A stretch of 64,000 nucleotides of DNA from Macrostomum hystrix (GCA_950097015.1 CATNEN010000034.1:6590501-6654500); one strand, 5' to 3'; numbered from the stretch's first letter, positions 44,201 through 61,130 are shown. Notes: generated by a model from the sequence alone, not told the origin. Program-made: numbers and translations.

Positions 44201-47200
44201 CAATTCCCTTGATCTTCAATCTCTAGATCTTCATTCTCTACATCTTCATTCTCTAGATCTTCAATTCCCTTGATCTTCATTCTCTAGATCTTCAATTCCC
44301 TTGATCTTCAATCTCTAGATCTTCATTCTCTACATCTTCATTCTCTAGATCTTCAATTCCCTTGATCTTCAATATCTAGATCTTCAATATTTAGATCTTC
44401 CTTCTCTAGATCTTCATTCTCTAGCCCAGTTCTCTATATCTTCAATTCTCTAGATCTTCATTCTCTAGATCTGCGATTCTCAAGACCCGTTCTCTAGATC
44501 ATTGGTTCTCTAGATCTGTCCTCTTGATTTCAATTCTCAGGAAAGTGCCTCTCTTTTAGATCGTCGACTTTGAAGATATTCTATATTTAGATTGTCGATT
44601 CGCAAGCATTCGTGGACTTTCCAATTCTTTAGCCTTTTTCAATCCAACAAAGCAAAGTTATTTTCCTACGGAAATATTTTTCAAATTATCCAATTAGCCA
44701 ATAGTTGAGTCTATTCTCTTTAATAGCGAACCGTGAGAAACCCAAAGTGAAATTATTCGGCATGGCTGCACCGAGGGCTGTTATAAACCGGTGACGCACT
44801 CGCTCCCCCCGCACTGAGCGAGGCTAGCAAGGGATTAACATTATGGACAGATTTAGCAGCTTACTGGAAGGATAAAACAAGTTAAAATAAGATTTTAGCA
44901 ATTATCCACTACAAGTTGAGGGTAGACTTCTTATCTTAAGTGGCGGAAAATTTGTTTCAGGCATGTTTTGCTTAAAAAAAGTCATATCCTCATATCCTCA
45001 TATCCTCGTATCCCCAAATCCTCATATCCTCATATCCTCATATCCTCATATCCTCATATCCTCATATCCTCATATCCTCATATCCTCATATCCTTATATC
45101 CTCATATCCTCATATCCTCATATCCCCAAATCCTCATATCCTCATATCCTCATATCCTCATATCCTCATATCCTCACATCCTCACATCCTCATATCCTCA
45201 TATCCTCATTTCCTCATATCCTCATATCCTCACATCCTCACATCCTCATATCCTCATATCCTCATATCCTCATTTCCTCACATCCTCATATCCTCACATC
45301 CTCATATCCTCACATCCTCATATCCTCATATCCCCAAATCCTCATATCCTTATATCCTCATATCCTCACATCCTCATATCCTCACATCCTCATATCCTCA
45401 TATCCCCAAATCCTCATATCCTTATATCCTCATATCCTCACATCCTCATATCCTCATATCCTCATATCCTCATATCCTCATATCCTCATATCCCCAAATC
45501 CTCATATCCTCATATCCTCATATCCTCATATCCTCATATCCTCATATCCTCATATCCTCATATCCTCATATCCTCATATCCTCATATCCTCATATCCTCA
45601 TATCCTCATATCCTCATATCCTCATATCCCCAATCCTCATATCCTCATATCCTCATATCCTCATATCCTCATATCCTCACATCCTCACATCCTCATATCC
45701 TCATATCCTCATATCCTCATATCCTCATATCCTCACATCCTCACATCCTCATATCCTCATATCCTCATATCCTCATATCCTCACATCCTCATATCCTCAC
45801 ATCCTCATATCCTCACATCCTCATATCCTCATATCCTTATATCCTCATATCCTCATATCCTCATATCCTCATATCCTCATATCCTCACATCCTCACATCC
45901 TCATATCCTCACATCCTCATATCCTCATATCCCCAAATCCTCATATCCTTATATCCTCATATCCTCACATCCTCATATCCTCATATCCTCATATCCTCAT
46001 ATCCTCATATCCTCATATCCTCATATCCTCATATCCTCATATCCTCATATCCTCATATCCTCATATCCTCATATCCTCATATCCTCACATCCTCACATCC
46101 TCATATCCTCATATCCTCATATCCTCATATCCTCACATCCTCATATCCTTATATCCGACAAGCTAATGCTGGCACCCATTTAACAGCTGGGTGAACTGAA
46201 GCATTGCCGTGTTAAGCATCTTTCTATCTTTCTACAGAACACAAATTGTTCCAGTGTAGTCGCGAATCGAACCCTTGACCTTAAATTCAGGAAAACGACG
46301 CTCTAACCACTAGGCTAAAACCACAACCTGTAGCCTAGGGGGTTGTAGCCTACAAATTAATACGATAGCATGCTAAATCTGTACACACTGTACACACTTG
46401 TACACTCACCCAGCCTGTTGCCAGCGCCGCCAACATGGTAGATGTTAAACAAGCACACCAGCAGGATGAGGAACAGCACCGTGGTGCTGCAGTAGCTCAT
46501 GTAGAAAGTGGCTCCCAGGCCGCCGATGAAGGTGTAAGTGCCGATTATAGCACAGATCAGACAGGTGGCGTACTCAACGGAGAAGTCCTTGATGAGATTG
46601 GTGAGCACAGCAGTGCCGCCTGCGTGTGTTTGACAGTTTAACTGCTTGTTTATAAGGAATTTCATTGCCGAGAACCAGCATCCGGACAACATCGGTCCTA
46701 AATACACGTGTGCCGTTCCAAATTTCTATACTTGTGTCAGATTCCTAATTTCAGTCCTAGAATCCCTAATTCAGTCCTAGAATCCCTAATTCAGTCCCGA
46801 TCGAAAAGGTCTCAGAATCCCAAGAACTACCGTCTCAGAATCTCAAAACTACAGTCTCAGAGTCCCAAAATTCTGAGAGGCTGAGACTCACCAAGCATTA
46901 GCATGGCCGTCACAATGACATTGGTCATCAGGGCGAAGACGCAGAAGGTGATGTGGGTGGCCCGGTCAAACCTGGCCCGAATCACCTGCAGGAAGGTCTT
47001 GGCTCCAGGTGCTCGAATCCGCAGCTGTACGGAGATGACGGAGAACAGTAGGATCTGGACGGTGGCCCCGGCAGCGTACCAGAAGCTGCCGGAGATGCCG
47101 TAGCGACTGGCAACTCCGGAGGACTGCAGGAGGGTGGCTGCCCAGGTCCACTGGCTGACAAGGGTTGTGGCGGTCAGGCCCATGCTCACATTGCCACCAG

Positions 47201-49329
47201 CATCGAATGAGTTGTCGCCGGTGTCCTTTTGAAGGCAATAATTTGTGCGAGTTCCATAGGCTTCACTGACTAATCGAGGGGAGCGTGTTTGTCTGGTAAG
47301 AGGAGTGGGGAGGGTGTTTGTCTGGTTAGAGGAGTGGGGAGGGTGTTTGTCTGGTAAGAGGAGTGGGGAGGGTGTTTGTCTGGTTAGAGGAGTGGGGAGG
47401 GTGTTTGTCTGGTAAGAGGAGTGGGGAGGGTGTTTGTCTGGTTAGAGGAGTGGGGAGGGTGTTTGTCTGGTTAGAGGAGTGGGGAGGGTGTTTGTCTGGT
47501 TAGAGGAGTGGGGAGGGTGTTTGTCTGGTAAGAGGAGTGGGGAGGGTGTTTGTCTGGTTAGAGGAGTGGGGAGGGTGTTTGTCTGGTAAGAGGAGTGGGG
47601 AGGGTGTTTGTCTGGTTAGAGGAGTGGGGAGGGTGTTTGTCTGGTAAGAGGAGTGCGGAGGGTGTTTGTCTGGTTAGAGGAGTGGGAGGGTGTTTGTCTG
47701 GTAAGAGGAGTGGGGAGGGTGTTTGTCTGGTTAGAGGAGTGGGGAGGGTGTTTGTCTGGTTAGAGGAGTGGGGAGGGTGTTTGTCTGGTTAGAGGAGTGG
47801 GGAGGGTGTTTGTCTGGTAAGAGGAGTGGGGAGGGTGTTTGTCTGGTTAGAGGAGTGGGGAGGGTGTTTGTCTGGTTAGAGGAGTGGGGAGGGTGTTTGT
47901 CTGGTTAGAGGAGTGGGGAGGGTGTTTGTCTGGTTAGAGGAGTGGGGAGGGTGTTTGTCTGGTAAGAGGAGTGGGGAGGGTGTTTGTCTGGTTAGAGGAG
48001 TGGGGGAGGGTGTTTGTCTGGTTAGAGGAGTGGGGAGGGTGTTTGTCTGGTTAGAGGGGTGGGGAGGGTGTTTATCTGGTTAGAGGAGTGGGGAGGGTGT
48101 TTGTCTGATTATAGGAGTGGGGAGGGTTTTTGTCTGATTCGACATGGGGTTGTTGGTCGGTGGGGTGTGGCGCGGGGGGCGCTATGCTGTATTAGTGCAG
48201 CAATCAAGTCAAAGCCAGACGGCAACTTCCTATCCGATTCATCATTGTGAAACGCTTTGATTAATAATGAATTGTAACAGGAGATCTATTTAATTAATGT
48301 GCTTCCGTGTTTTTTCATTTCCTCACGCCATTCTGTTTAGTTCCCTGGAAAGTTGCGGTATCGCTCTGCTTCACTTAATCAGACACTTTCACTTTCAGAA
48401 CAGAAAGGCGATTTCAATTTTTAAAAGGCTGACGGAAACAAAACAAAAGAATGTTTTAATGAAACTAGCAATGCAGGATATGCATGTAATAAATGAAGTA
48501 TTTAGTATCTATAACCTCTTTGACTTCGACTATATAAAATTATAAATAATAACGGTGCTGCACTAATTGTACGAGCGCATTAGAAAACAAATGCTATAGA
48601 ACAGAAAGATTTGAAAAGCTGTGTTGAGTTTGACCTAATCAAGAAGCGGAATTGCACTAGCAGCCAATAATGCTCGTAAGTTATCTAGGGCTAAGGGACG
48701 TTAGGAAATAATTTCTGATCTAAAGTGTATCAGAATCACATAGCAGCAGCCAATCAGAATTGAGCCAGGGGTAGAGAGGTTAAAAAATAAGTGCTGAGTG
48801 CTAAACTGCATCGGAATCGCATTGCCGCAGCCAATCAGGGTCAAGGTTAGGGGTTGAGAAGTGCAGAGCTTAAGTGATGGAAAATTCGGATTGGATGCAC
48901 GCGCAGCTAATTATTTTTCAGATAGGGGAGAGAGACGCATGGCTGCTGAACTCAAGTGGATAGGAATAGGATAGAAATGTACCCTTAGTCAATCAGAATT
49001 GAGGAAGGGTAGAGAGAGAAGAAATATTCTTGGAGCCTATTCTTATATCCAATCAGAATTGATGCAGACTGGCTTATAAAATGAAATTTAATTTCTAGGA
49101 ATCCTTCAGTCTATAATAGCAGCCGCACCTGGTGCTTGTAGACTCGATCAGTAAGCAGTTGAAACAGCTTGGCAACCACGACAGAGATGCAGCCGATTAT
49201 CACCATGATAGCCAGGGCTGTGTTAGATGAGAACGTTGCCTGAATACCCACTCGAGAATAGTTGCTAGGCGAGTCAATTTGATTGGCCAGAAAACTGGCA
49301 TTGCAAGCTGCCTGCTTGGCTGCATCCAT
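38278..49329 (-). CDS. DUR3: DUR3-type urea transporter (sodium:solute symporter family), complete
   Basis: Ten exons: 49129-49329, 46892-47225, 46410-46619, 43325-43447, 43022-43228, 42460-42617, 41260-41390, 41010-41172, 39041-39426 and 38278-38602. They join in phase to 745 residues. DUR3 signatures are VSQWTWAATLLQSSGV, GTYTFIGGLGATFYMSY, SYLTLASTDGLIFGVINI, GNFGTVFVDQSYWQSSVA, GLVPPIVAQRLFGYSG and ISTASAEIIAVVSIVIYD. DUR3 proteins of plants, fungi and invertebrates are high-affinity urea (and polyamine) symporters in the plasma membrane with about 15 helices. A Cys-rich loop at 412-455 (CILC, CSC, CDDC) follows helix-rich exon 6. The exon 8 acceptor (41173) is chosen for phase; a stronger TTGCAG at 41225 would break the frame. 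The exon 10 acceptor is CCTCAAG. Confidence 0.92.
39640..39820 (-). repeat. 12-bp minisatellite in DUR3 intron 8
   Basis: About fifteen units of CATCACACAACT on the plus strand, near the exon 9 side of the intron. Confidence 0.93.
40350..40975 (-). repeat. 34-bp minisatellite with an E-box in every unit, DUR3 intron 8
   Basis: Eighteen units contain GAGCCTGAGCTCTAGCAG followed by TCACGTGACTCTTCC. Sixteen carry the palindrome GTCACGTGAC and two carry TTCACGTGAC. The array ends about 35 bases from the donor of exon 8. Confidence 0.95.
41405..42165 (-). repeat. 24-bp minisatellite in DUR3 intron 6
   Basis: Units with core CAGTCAGTGAGGGAGATGAT fill 41405-41870. From 41870 to 42150 a second form alternates with TAATTTTAGTCAGTGAGGG, doubling the period. 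Confidence 0.94.
42665..42985 (-). repeat. about 20-bp minisatellite in DUR3 intron 5
   Basis: Diverged units of ACCATAGACAGTAAATTTGT and relatives fill the intron between exons 5 and 6. Confidence 0.88.
43550..44515 (-). repeat. 16-bp minisatellite in DUR3 intron 3
   Basis: Units of TCTAGATCTTCAATTC and shortened forms run for nearly 1 kb. Each unit carries the overlapping palindromes TCTAGA and AGATCT. Blocks with CCCTTGATCTTC are spread as a second variant. Confidence 0.94.
44985..46155 (-). repeat. 8-bp satellite in DUR3 intron 3
   Basis: About 145 units of ATCCTCAT, with CACATCCT, TTATATCC and CCCCAAAT variants placed at semi-regular distances that suggest higher-order duplication. Confidence 0.95.
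46158..46325 (-). mobile_element. tRNA-derived SINE in DUR3 intron 3
   Basis: On the minus strand an A box TAGCCTAGTGG (46307-46317) matches the RNA polymerase III consensus. A B box GGTTCGATTCG (46263-46273) has one mismatch. They are spaced as in a tRNA. A body follows, ending near AAATGGGTGCCAGCATTAGC, a common SINE tail form. It abuts the 8-bp array, which may have grown from or into its 3' end. Confidence 0.72.
47280..48135 (-). repeat. 29-bp G-rich minisatellite in DUR3 intron 1
   Basis: About 29 units contain TTTGTCTGGTTAGAGGAGTG followed by GGGAGGGTG. Variants differ by TTAGAGG versus TAAGAGG. The plus strand has G-runs that could form quadruplexes. Confidence 0.95.
48136..49128 (-). 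other. 5' part of DUR3 intron 1
   Basis: This is non-repetitive except for several CCAAT-containing segments (near 48663, 48752, 48831, 48990 and 49051) that share CAATCAGAATTGAG and GGGTAGAGAG-like sequence. Confidence 0.5.
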
Positions 49330-49544
49330 TTTATCCTCGCCTTCAATGATTTGAAATAGTTCTTCAGTTTTTCACATGTGACGCATGCAATATAGAATAC
49401 AGAAATGTCACTTGCACTATGATTCTCTGAGCTAAATCTGCATTTAGGACTTTCTTAACATTTCTGTAAATATTTCAACATATAATTCTAGAGTCTCCCA
49501 GACCCAAAATGAAGGTCAACCAGACTTTCTCCAATTGGAACCTG

Positions 49545-50110
49545 CAAGATCCCTTTTTAGAACCTGCCAGATCCCCAATTAGAATATGCCAGATCCCTAT
49601 TTAGAACCTGCCAGATCCCCAATTAGAATATGCCAGCTCCCTATTTAGAATCTGCCAGATCCCTATTTAGAATCTGCCAGATCCCTATTTAGAATCTGCC
49701 AGATCCCTATTTAGAATCTGCCAGATCCCTATTTAGAATCTGCCAGATCCCTATTTAGAATCTGCCAGCTCCCTATTTAGAATCTGCCAGCTCCCTATTT
49801 AGAATCTGCCAGCTCCCTATTTAGAATCTGCCAGCTCCCCAATTAGAATCTGCCAGCTCCCTATTTAGAATCTGCCAGCTCCCTATTTAGAATCTGCCAG
49901 ATCCCTATTTAGAATCTGCCAGCTCCCCAATTAGAATCTGCCAGCTCCCTATTTAGAATCTGCCAGATCCCTATTTAGAATCTGCCAGATCCCTATTTAG
50001 AATCTGCCAGCTCCCTATTTAGAATCTGCCAGATCCCTATTTAGAATCTGCCAGCTCCCTATTTAGAATCTGCCAGATCCCTATTTAGAATCTGCCAGAT
50101 GCCCAATCAG
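49545..50110 (-). repeat. 22-bp minisatellite upstream of DUR3
   Basis: About 25 units with core CCCTATTTAGAATCTGCCAG; variants with CCCCAATTAGAAT are interspersed. It lies about 200 bp upstream of the DUR3 start codon, so it could sit in its promoter or first intron. Confidence 0.93.
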
Positions 50111-50867
50111 AATTTGCCAGATCGCCAGTTCCAAATGTCGAACGAGAAAAGTGAAGTTTATTTAAAAATGCTGCAAACTGAGCAACTTACCTTTTTTGAA
50201 GAAATTATCTGATAACTCTGCTTATAAAAATGAGCCAAGGATAAGATAACGAGCCTGCACTTGTCTTCCTATAAGTGAATAAGTAATGCCGCTTCTATAG
50301 AGACAGCCCCAGGCTTGGTTAGCAACAGTTCAGGCATTGGCTGTGCCAGCTTTATCCAACCGAAAGAGACGTCATTTTTCCTATTCGTCATTCTTCTTAC
50401 TAAAAAGAAAAGACATCAAACTCACTTCTGTATTCTTGCTTTGAGCAGTGTTGCTTTGAGCAGTGTTGCTTTAGAAGCAAAAAAATTTACAAAAATGTTT
50501 TATTTAAATAATTTTCTGATAAATTGAGAGGGCCAGAAGCCTATTAAATATTTTCATATTCTTGTACGACCCAGGTCCGCCATAAATAAAGTACAATATC
50601 GGTATCTATAAATGTACGAGGCCACGGTGTTAAGGGCACCCAGTGTTGATGCTGGTTTGGCGATATGTATCGAAATTGTCAAAACGAATTTCTCGATTCT
50701 TTTAGAGCATCCGTAATTAAATGATAATAAGTAGTGAAATTAATATTGAGAGACAGCATGCACGTGAAAGACAGTCACGAACAGGGAGGCGTGAAGACGG
50801 AGAAAATTTATCTTTTTTCATCAGCGATTCCAACGAACTGCTAGTCAATGGGATCCACAGAGCCAGC
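50111..50867. other. intergenic stretch between DUR3 and the TIR gene
   Basis: No feature recognised; AT-rich with short open frames only. Confidence 0.5.
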
Positions 50868-51530
50868 AGTCAGAAGTCAGCAGTCAGCAGTCAGAAGTCA
50901 GAAGTCAGCAGTCAGCAGTCAGAAGTCAGAAGTCAGAAGTCAGTAGTCTGCAGTCAGCAGTCAGCAGTCAGCAGTCAGCAGTCAGCAGTCAGCAGTCAGC
51001 AGTCAGCAGTCAGCAGTCAGTAGTCAGCAGTCAGCAGTCAGCAGTCAGCAGTCAGTAGTCAGCAGTCTGCAGTCAGCAGTCAGCAGTCAGAAGTCAGAAG
51101 TCAGTAGTCTGCAGTCAGCAGTCAGCAGTCAGCAGTCAGCAGTCAGCAGTCAGCAGTCAGCAGTCAGCAGTCAGCAGTCAGTAGTCAGCAGTCAGCAGTC
51201 AGCAGTCAGCAGTCAGTAGTCAGCAGTCAGCAGTCAGCAGTCAGCAGTCAGTAGTCAGCAGTCTGCAGTCAGCAGTCAGCAGTCAGCAGTCAGCAGTCAG
51301 CAGTCAGCAGTCAGCAGTCAGCAGTCAGCAGTCAGCAGTCAGCAGTCAGCAGTCAGCAGTCAGCAGTCAGCAGTCAGCAGTCAGCAGTCAGCAGTCAGCA
51401 GTCAGCAGTCAGAAGTCAGTAGTCAGCAGTCAGCAGTCAGTAGTCAGCAGTCAGCAGTCAGCAGTCAGCAGTCAGCAGTCAGCAGTCAGCAGTCAGCAGT
51501 CAGAAGCCAGCAGGTCAGCAGTTCAGCAGG
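50868..51530 (-). repeat. 7-bp satellite, AGTCAGC
   Basis: About 90 units of AGTCAGC, with AGTCAGA, AGTCAGT and AGTCTGC variants. It directly adjoins the stop codon of the TIR gene, so the 3' UTR would be made of this repeat. Confidence 0.95.
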
Positions 51531-56126
<4,596 letters not shown>

Positions 56127-56766
56127 GCTGTGTGCGTGTGTTCAGACTGTCTGTGGAGCGAAAACAGTCACTTGCGTGTAAGCCACGGAAATATATGCAC
56201 AATGCGAGACTGAAGGCTGGAATGAACTTGCGGACAGAGGGGAGACCTCCCACCCCGCGGTTCAATTATTCAATAAGCAAGCGATGGCACAATGAGAGTA
56301 TGAGAGAGAGAGCATTGCGACAGTGGTAGCATAGCGCACTAGAATTTAAGGAAGAATAAATCCCCTTAGATCCCATGGATTTACCTTCTCAATCTTCCCA
56401 TATCTCTCCCCACACTCATTCTATAAAATTCAGCATCGTAATCGGTTATATAGAAAGAGGGGATTAGTTGTCATTGGCATCCAATCATATTGTGCATTCT
56501 AAATTCACATAATTTACATTTTGTACTTTATGTCAGCGACAAGCAAGCTATAACGCTATCAGTTAATGAACTGGCGAAACGATCTACTATTTGTGAATTT
56601 AAAGTTTCTTCAGAAGAGTTTAATTATCGAGAAATTATAAGAACCCGTTGTGTCTGATTTCCCTTGAGTGAACTCATGAGTAGTTATAAGAAAAAATAAA
56701 AAATTAAAAAGAAGAAAAATTAAAAATAAACACATGTGATATGAATCGCATGGAGCCATGTTACAG
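56127..56766. other. 5' flank of the TIR gene
   Basis: Likely promoter and 5' UTR of the minus-strand TIR gene. AT-rich; no clear element recognised. Confidence 0.4.
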
Positions 56767-57345
56767 CCTAATGATCTACCTGAATAATAGGTAGACACAA
56801 CCTAATGATCTACCTGAATAATAGGTAGACACAGCCTAATGATCTACCTGAATAATAGGTAGACACAGCCTAATGATCTACCTGAATAATAGGTAGACAC
56901 AGCCTAATGATCTACCTGAAGAATAGGTAGACACAGCCTAATGATCTACCTGAATAATAGGTAGACACAGCCTAATGATCTACCTGAAGAATAGGTAGAC
57001 ACAACCTAATGATCTACCTGAATAATAGGTAGACACAGCCTAATGATCTACCTGAATAATAGGTAGACACAGCCTAATGATCTACCTGAATAATAGGTAG
57101 ACACAGCCTAATGATCTACCTGAAGAATAGGTAGACACAGCCTAATGATCTACCTGAATAATAGGTAGACACAGCCTAATGATCTACCTGAAGAATAGGT
57201 AGACACAGCCTAATGATCTACCTGAATAATAGGTAGACACAGCCTAATGATCTACCTGAATAATAGGTAGACACAAGCCTAATGATCTACCTGAAGAATA
57301 GGTAGACACAGCCTAATGATCTACCTGAATAATAGGTAATTACTG
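56767..57345. repeat. 34-bp minisatellite of short hairpins
   Basis: Seventeen units with CCTAATGATCTACCTGAATA followed by ATAGGTAGACACAG. Each unit holds a 7-bp inverted repeat, TCTACCT and AGGTAGA, around a 7-base loop. Loop variants GAATAAT and GAAGAAT alternate. One unit (near 57270) has a single-base insertion. Confidence 0.95.
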
Positions 57346-57789
57346 TCTAAATATGTCTGGTATTTCTAAATCAAATCAGTGCAGATTATTTGAGAAAGAT
57401 TATATTACCTTTGTTAAGTTAGCAACAACTTAGAAACTCCTGTTTCAAGTTTCTGAGATTGCAGTTTGCTAGTAGAAACTCATGAGAAGACCTGTGGGCC
57501 TTTCTTCTTCCACTGGAAAGCGTGGTCGATCTAATGCTTCATTAGAATGCTTCTCTAAATTGAGAGCGAGATGGAGAGACCTCTCTTGCCAGCGGCCTCT
57601 CAAACTTCTAAGAATAAAAGTGGACGAGAAAGCTTTCGTCAACCATAAAAAAACTGGGAGGGATAGAGATGGAGAGAGAGAGAGAGGGGGACGAAGGGCG
57701 AAAGAAGCCCACAAGACCAAACCACCCAGCAACCACCCAGCAACTGTGCAACCGACGCTTCAGTCTCTCTAGTCTGGTGTGTACTGTAC
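57346..57789. other. unassigned stretch
   Basis: A plus-strand open frame of 96 codons (57482-57772) is basic and low-complexity towards its end. It has no recognisable domain or splice context, and I do not call a gene. Confidence 0.35.
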
Positions 57790-58016
<227 letters not shown>

Positions 58017-58429
58017 GTACATTGCGCTTATGTAACCAACCCAAAATCTGCCTTTCTTCTTTCTGTCAGCATTTTCATTCGGAAGAAACTGGGGCTAAGG
58101 CCTCAAAGAAGTATAATAGCACATTGCCAACATTCTGACCCAAACCTTAAACACGCCCCAACTAGTCAAATAGAGAGTTTGTGGGCGCATATTTTGGGGC
58201 GGGTTGTTGGGCACGGTTGGGTCTGGGGTGTATTGCTGGGGCTAGCGGCACCGAGTCAGCAATGTACATTTCGTAATCTCTAACGAGTTGTGTTAGGGTT
58301 AGGGCTAAGCATTTAGTCTCAAATGGACTGAGCTCGGTTAGGTAAAAACTTCACGTTCAATGGGTCCACAATTTTCTCTCTTCTCTCTCTCCTCTACTGG
58401 TTAAAATCGAATGCAGTGAGTGACTGAGC

Positions 58430-60607
58430 AGGGAGGGTACTTAGCTTGGTCTGTGAACCGGAAGTCGCGGAAATCTTTATTATTCTAATCGAATAGCAAT
58501 TCGCGCATTTCGTCTATCATTATTAAATCGAAATAAAAAAGTTCGAATTCGTTTCCTGATTAGTTCTGTGTCTATCTGAGAACAGGTGAGTCATTTGGAT
58601 AATTAAAAGCCAAGTCTTTCATAATCGTATTAGATTATGTGTGTAGACTAGTCTATTTTTACATTTATTTAGACTTGGAGAGCGTTGCTGATGGGTCTGG
58701 GGTGTCTGGGGATCTTGCCAGGTCCGTGCTTCAGAAAAACTATTTTAGTATACGAAAGCCACAAAGGACTTGCGTGCTAGGTTTTATTCAATCGAACTCT
58801 ATCGAATTGAAATCCTTTATTTGTCACTCAACCGACTCGGATGCATGACCAACTCAATCCTAACATGACCAACTCAATCCTAACATGACCAACTCAATCC
58901 TAACATGACCAACTCAATCCTAGCATGACCAACTCAATCCTACCATGACCAACTCAATCCTACCATGACCAACTCAATCCTACCATGACCAACTCAATCC
59001 TAACATGAACAGCTCAATCCTAACTTGACCAACTCAATCCTAACATGACCAACTCAATCCTAACATGAACAACTCAATCCTAACATGACCAACTCAATCC
59101 TAACATGAACAACTCAATCCTAACATGACCAACTCAATCCTAACATGACCAACTCAATCCTAACATGAACAACTCAATCCTAACATGACCAACTCAATCC
59201 TAACATGACCAACTCAATCCTAGCATGACCAACTCAATCCTAACATGACCAACTCAATCCTAGCATGACCAACTCAATCCTAACATGACCAACTCAATCC
59301 TAGCATGACCAACTCAATCCTACCATGAACAGCTCAATCCTAACATGAACAGCTCAATCCTAACATGACCAGCTCAATCCTAACATGAACAACTCAATCC
59401 TAACATGACCAGCTCAATCCTAACATGACCAACTCAATCCTAACATGAACAGCTCAATCCTAACATGACCAACTCAATCCTAACATGAACAACTCAATCC
59501 TACTATGACCAACTCAATCCTAACATGACCAACTCAATCCTAACATGACCAACTCAATCCTAGCATGACCAACTCAATCCTAACATGACCAACTCAATCC
59601 TAACATGAACAGCTCAATCCTAACATGACCAACTCAATCCTAACATGAACAGCTCAATCCTAACATGACCAACTCCATCCTACCATGACCAACTCAATCC
59701 TAACATGAACAGCTCAATCCTAACATGACCAACTCAATCCAAGAATGACCAACTTAATTCTAGCATGACAAACATAATTTTCATTGACCAACTCCATCTT
59801 CCATGACCAACTCAATCTTGCATGAACAACTCAATCTTCCATGACCAACTCAATCTTCCATGACCAACTCCATCTTCCTTGACCAACCCAATCTTCCATG
59901 ACCAACTCAATCTTCCATGACCAACTCAATCTTCCATGACCAACTCAATCTTGCATGACCAGCCCAATCTTCCATGACCAACCCAATCTCCCATGACCAA
60001 CCCAATCTTCCATGACCAACTCAATCTTGCATGACCAACTGAATCTTCCATGACCAACTCAATCTTGCATGACCAGCCCAATCTTCCATGACCAACCCAA
60101 TCTTCCATGACCAACCCAACGCCAGCAAGCAGCATGGCCGGCCTGGACCCGTACGAAGAGCGCCTGTTGATCGCGCTGCTTGGCGGCGGAGTGGCGCTGA
60201 TCTTTGCCATCGCCCTGGGCATCATCTGCTGCCGGAAGTACCGCTTGGACCGTAGCGCCCCAGGCGGCGGCGCCGGCGGAGGAGGCAAAGATCGCCAGTG
60301 GGCGGTCATGCAGCAGCACCAGCAGCTGATGTACAACCGGCAGCACGGCCAGCAGCCGGCCTACTTTCCTACCGGCCACAAGACCAATGTAAACATGGAC
60401 CCGGCCTATCTAGACCCGGCCAGGGGCATCAACCTGGTTGCCGGTCCGCCGCCGCCACAGGCCAACCTCAACCCCACCTACGCCTCGGCTGTGCATCAGC
60501 AGAGACCAGTCACTCAACAGAACATCGACAACACCGCCTATGCCAGCGTACCTGTACCATTCGGCCGCCCGGCCGCTGGCATGAGCTACTCGTCTCATCA
60601 GGTTTAG
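58430..60607 (+). CDS. small single-pass membrane protein with NPxY motif
   Basis: The coding exon runs from ATG at 60134 (context GCAGCATGG) to TAG at 60605-60607, 157 residues. A ten-residue N-terminus is followed by a membrane helix at about 11-32 and a juxtamembrane CCRKYR that could be palmitoylated. The Gln/Pro/Gly-rich cytoplasmic tail holds NPTY (113-116) and the related DPAY and NTAY motifs. NPxY binds PTB-domain adaptors and clathrin adaptors. The ATG follows an acceptor-like GCAAGCAG directly. A perfect donor AACAG|GTGAGT at 58585/58586 suggests an untranslated first exon ending there, with the intervening 20-bp array as intron. Alternatively this is the last exon of a larger receptor. 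I do not recognise the family; only 60134-60607 is called as coding. Confidence 0.65.
58848..60116 (+). repeat. 20-bp minisatellite upstream of the membrane-protein exon
   Basis: About 45 units of CATGACCAACTCAATCCTAA with CATGAACAGC and TAGC/TACC variants run to 59760. More diverged 17-18-bp units (CATGACCAACTCAATCTT) then continue to the coding exon. Confidence 0.95.
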
Positions 60608-60729
60608 AGAGGCCTGTGAGCTGGCCTGGTCAGACAATCATTCCGTTTGGGACTCGATATAGCAGTTAGTCATCCACTCATTCGATTGATCTCTTGCCGC
60701 CAATCCCTCCTTTGATTTATTAGACAGCC

Positions 60730-61130
60730 ACCCTTCACCCCAGATAGAGCTTGGCCAGCCAACCCTCACCCCAAATAGAGCTTGGCCAGCCACCCCTCGA
60801 CCCTAGATAGAGCTTGGCCAGCCACCCCTCCACCCCAGATAGAGCTTGGCCAACCACCCCTCGACCCTAGATAGAGTTTGGCCAGCCACCCCTCCACCCC
60901 AGATAGAGCTTGGCCAACCACCCCTCGACCCTAGATAGAGTTTGGCCAGCCACCCCTCGACCCCAGATAGAGCTTGGCTAACCACCCCTCGACCCTAGAT
61001 AGAGTTTGGCCAGCCACCCCTCCACACCAGATAGAGCTTGGTCAACCACACACCATTCCTGATAGAGCTTGGCCAGCCACCCCTCGACCTTAGATAGAGT
61101 TTGGCCAGCCACCCCTCCACACCAGCCACC
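60730..61130 (+). repeat. about 32-bp minisatellite 3' of the membrane-protein gene
   Basis: Units contain AGATAGAGCTTGGCCAGCCA followed by CCCCTCGACC. It begins about 120 bases after the stop codon, so it may form the 3' UTR. Confidence 0.9.

Noticed and set aside
44963-46194. Two 406-408-codon frames of SSYPHIL repeats
   Set aside because: They translate an 8-bp intronic satellite inside DUR3.
57482-57772. 96-codon plus frame
   Set aside because: The end is simple GA-rich sequence, no splice partner fits and no family is recognised.
58291-58310. Interstitial telomere repeat
   Set aside because: Only two TTAGGG-like units occur, which is expected by chance.
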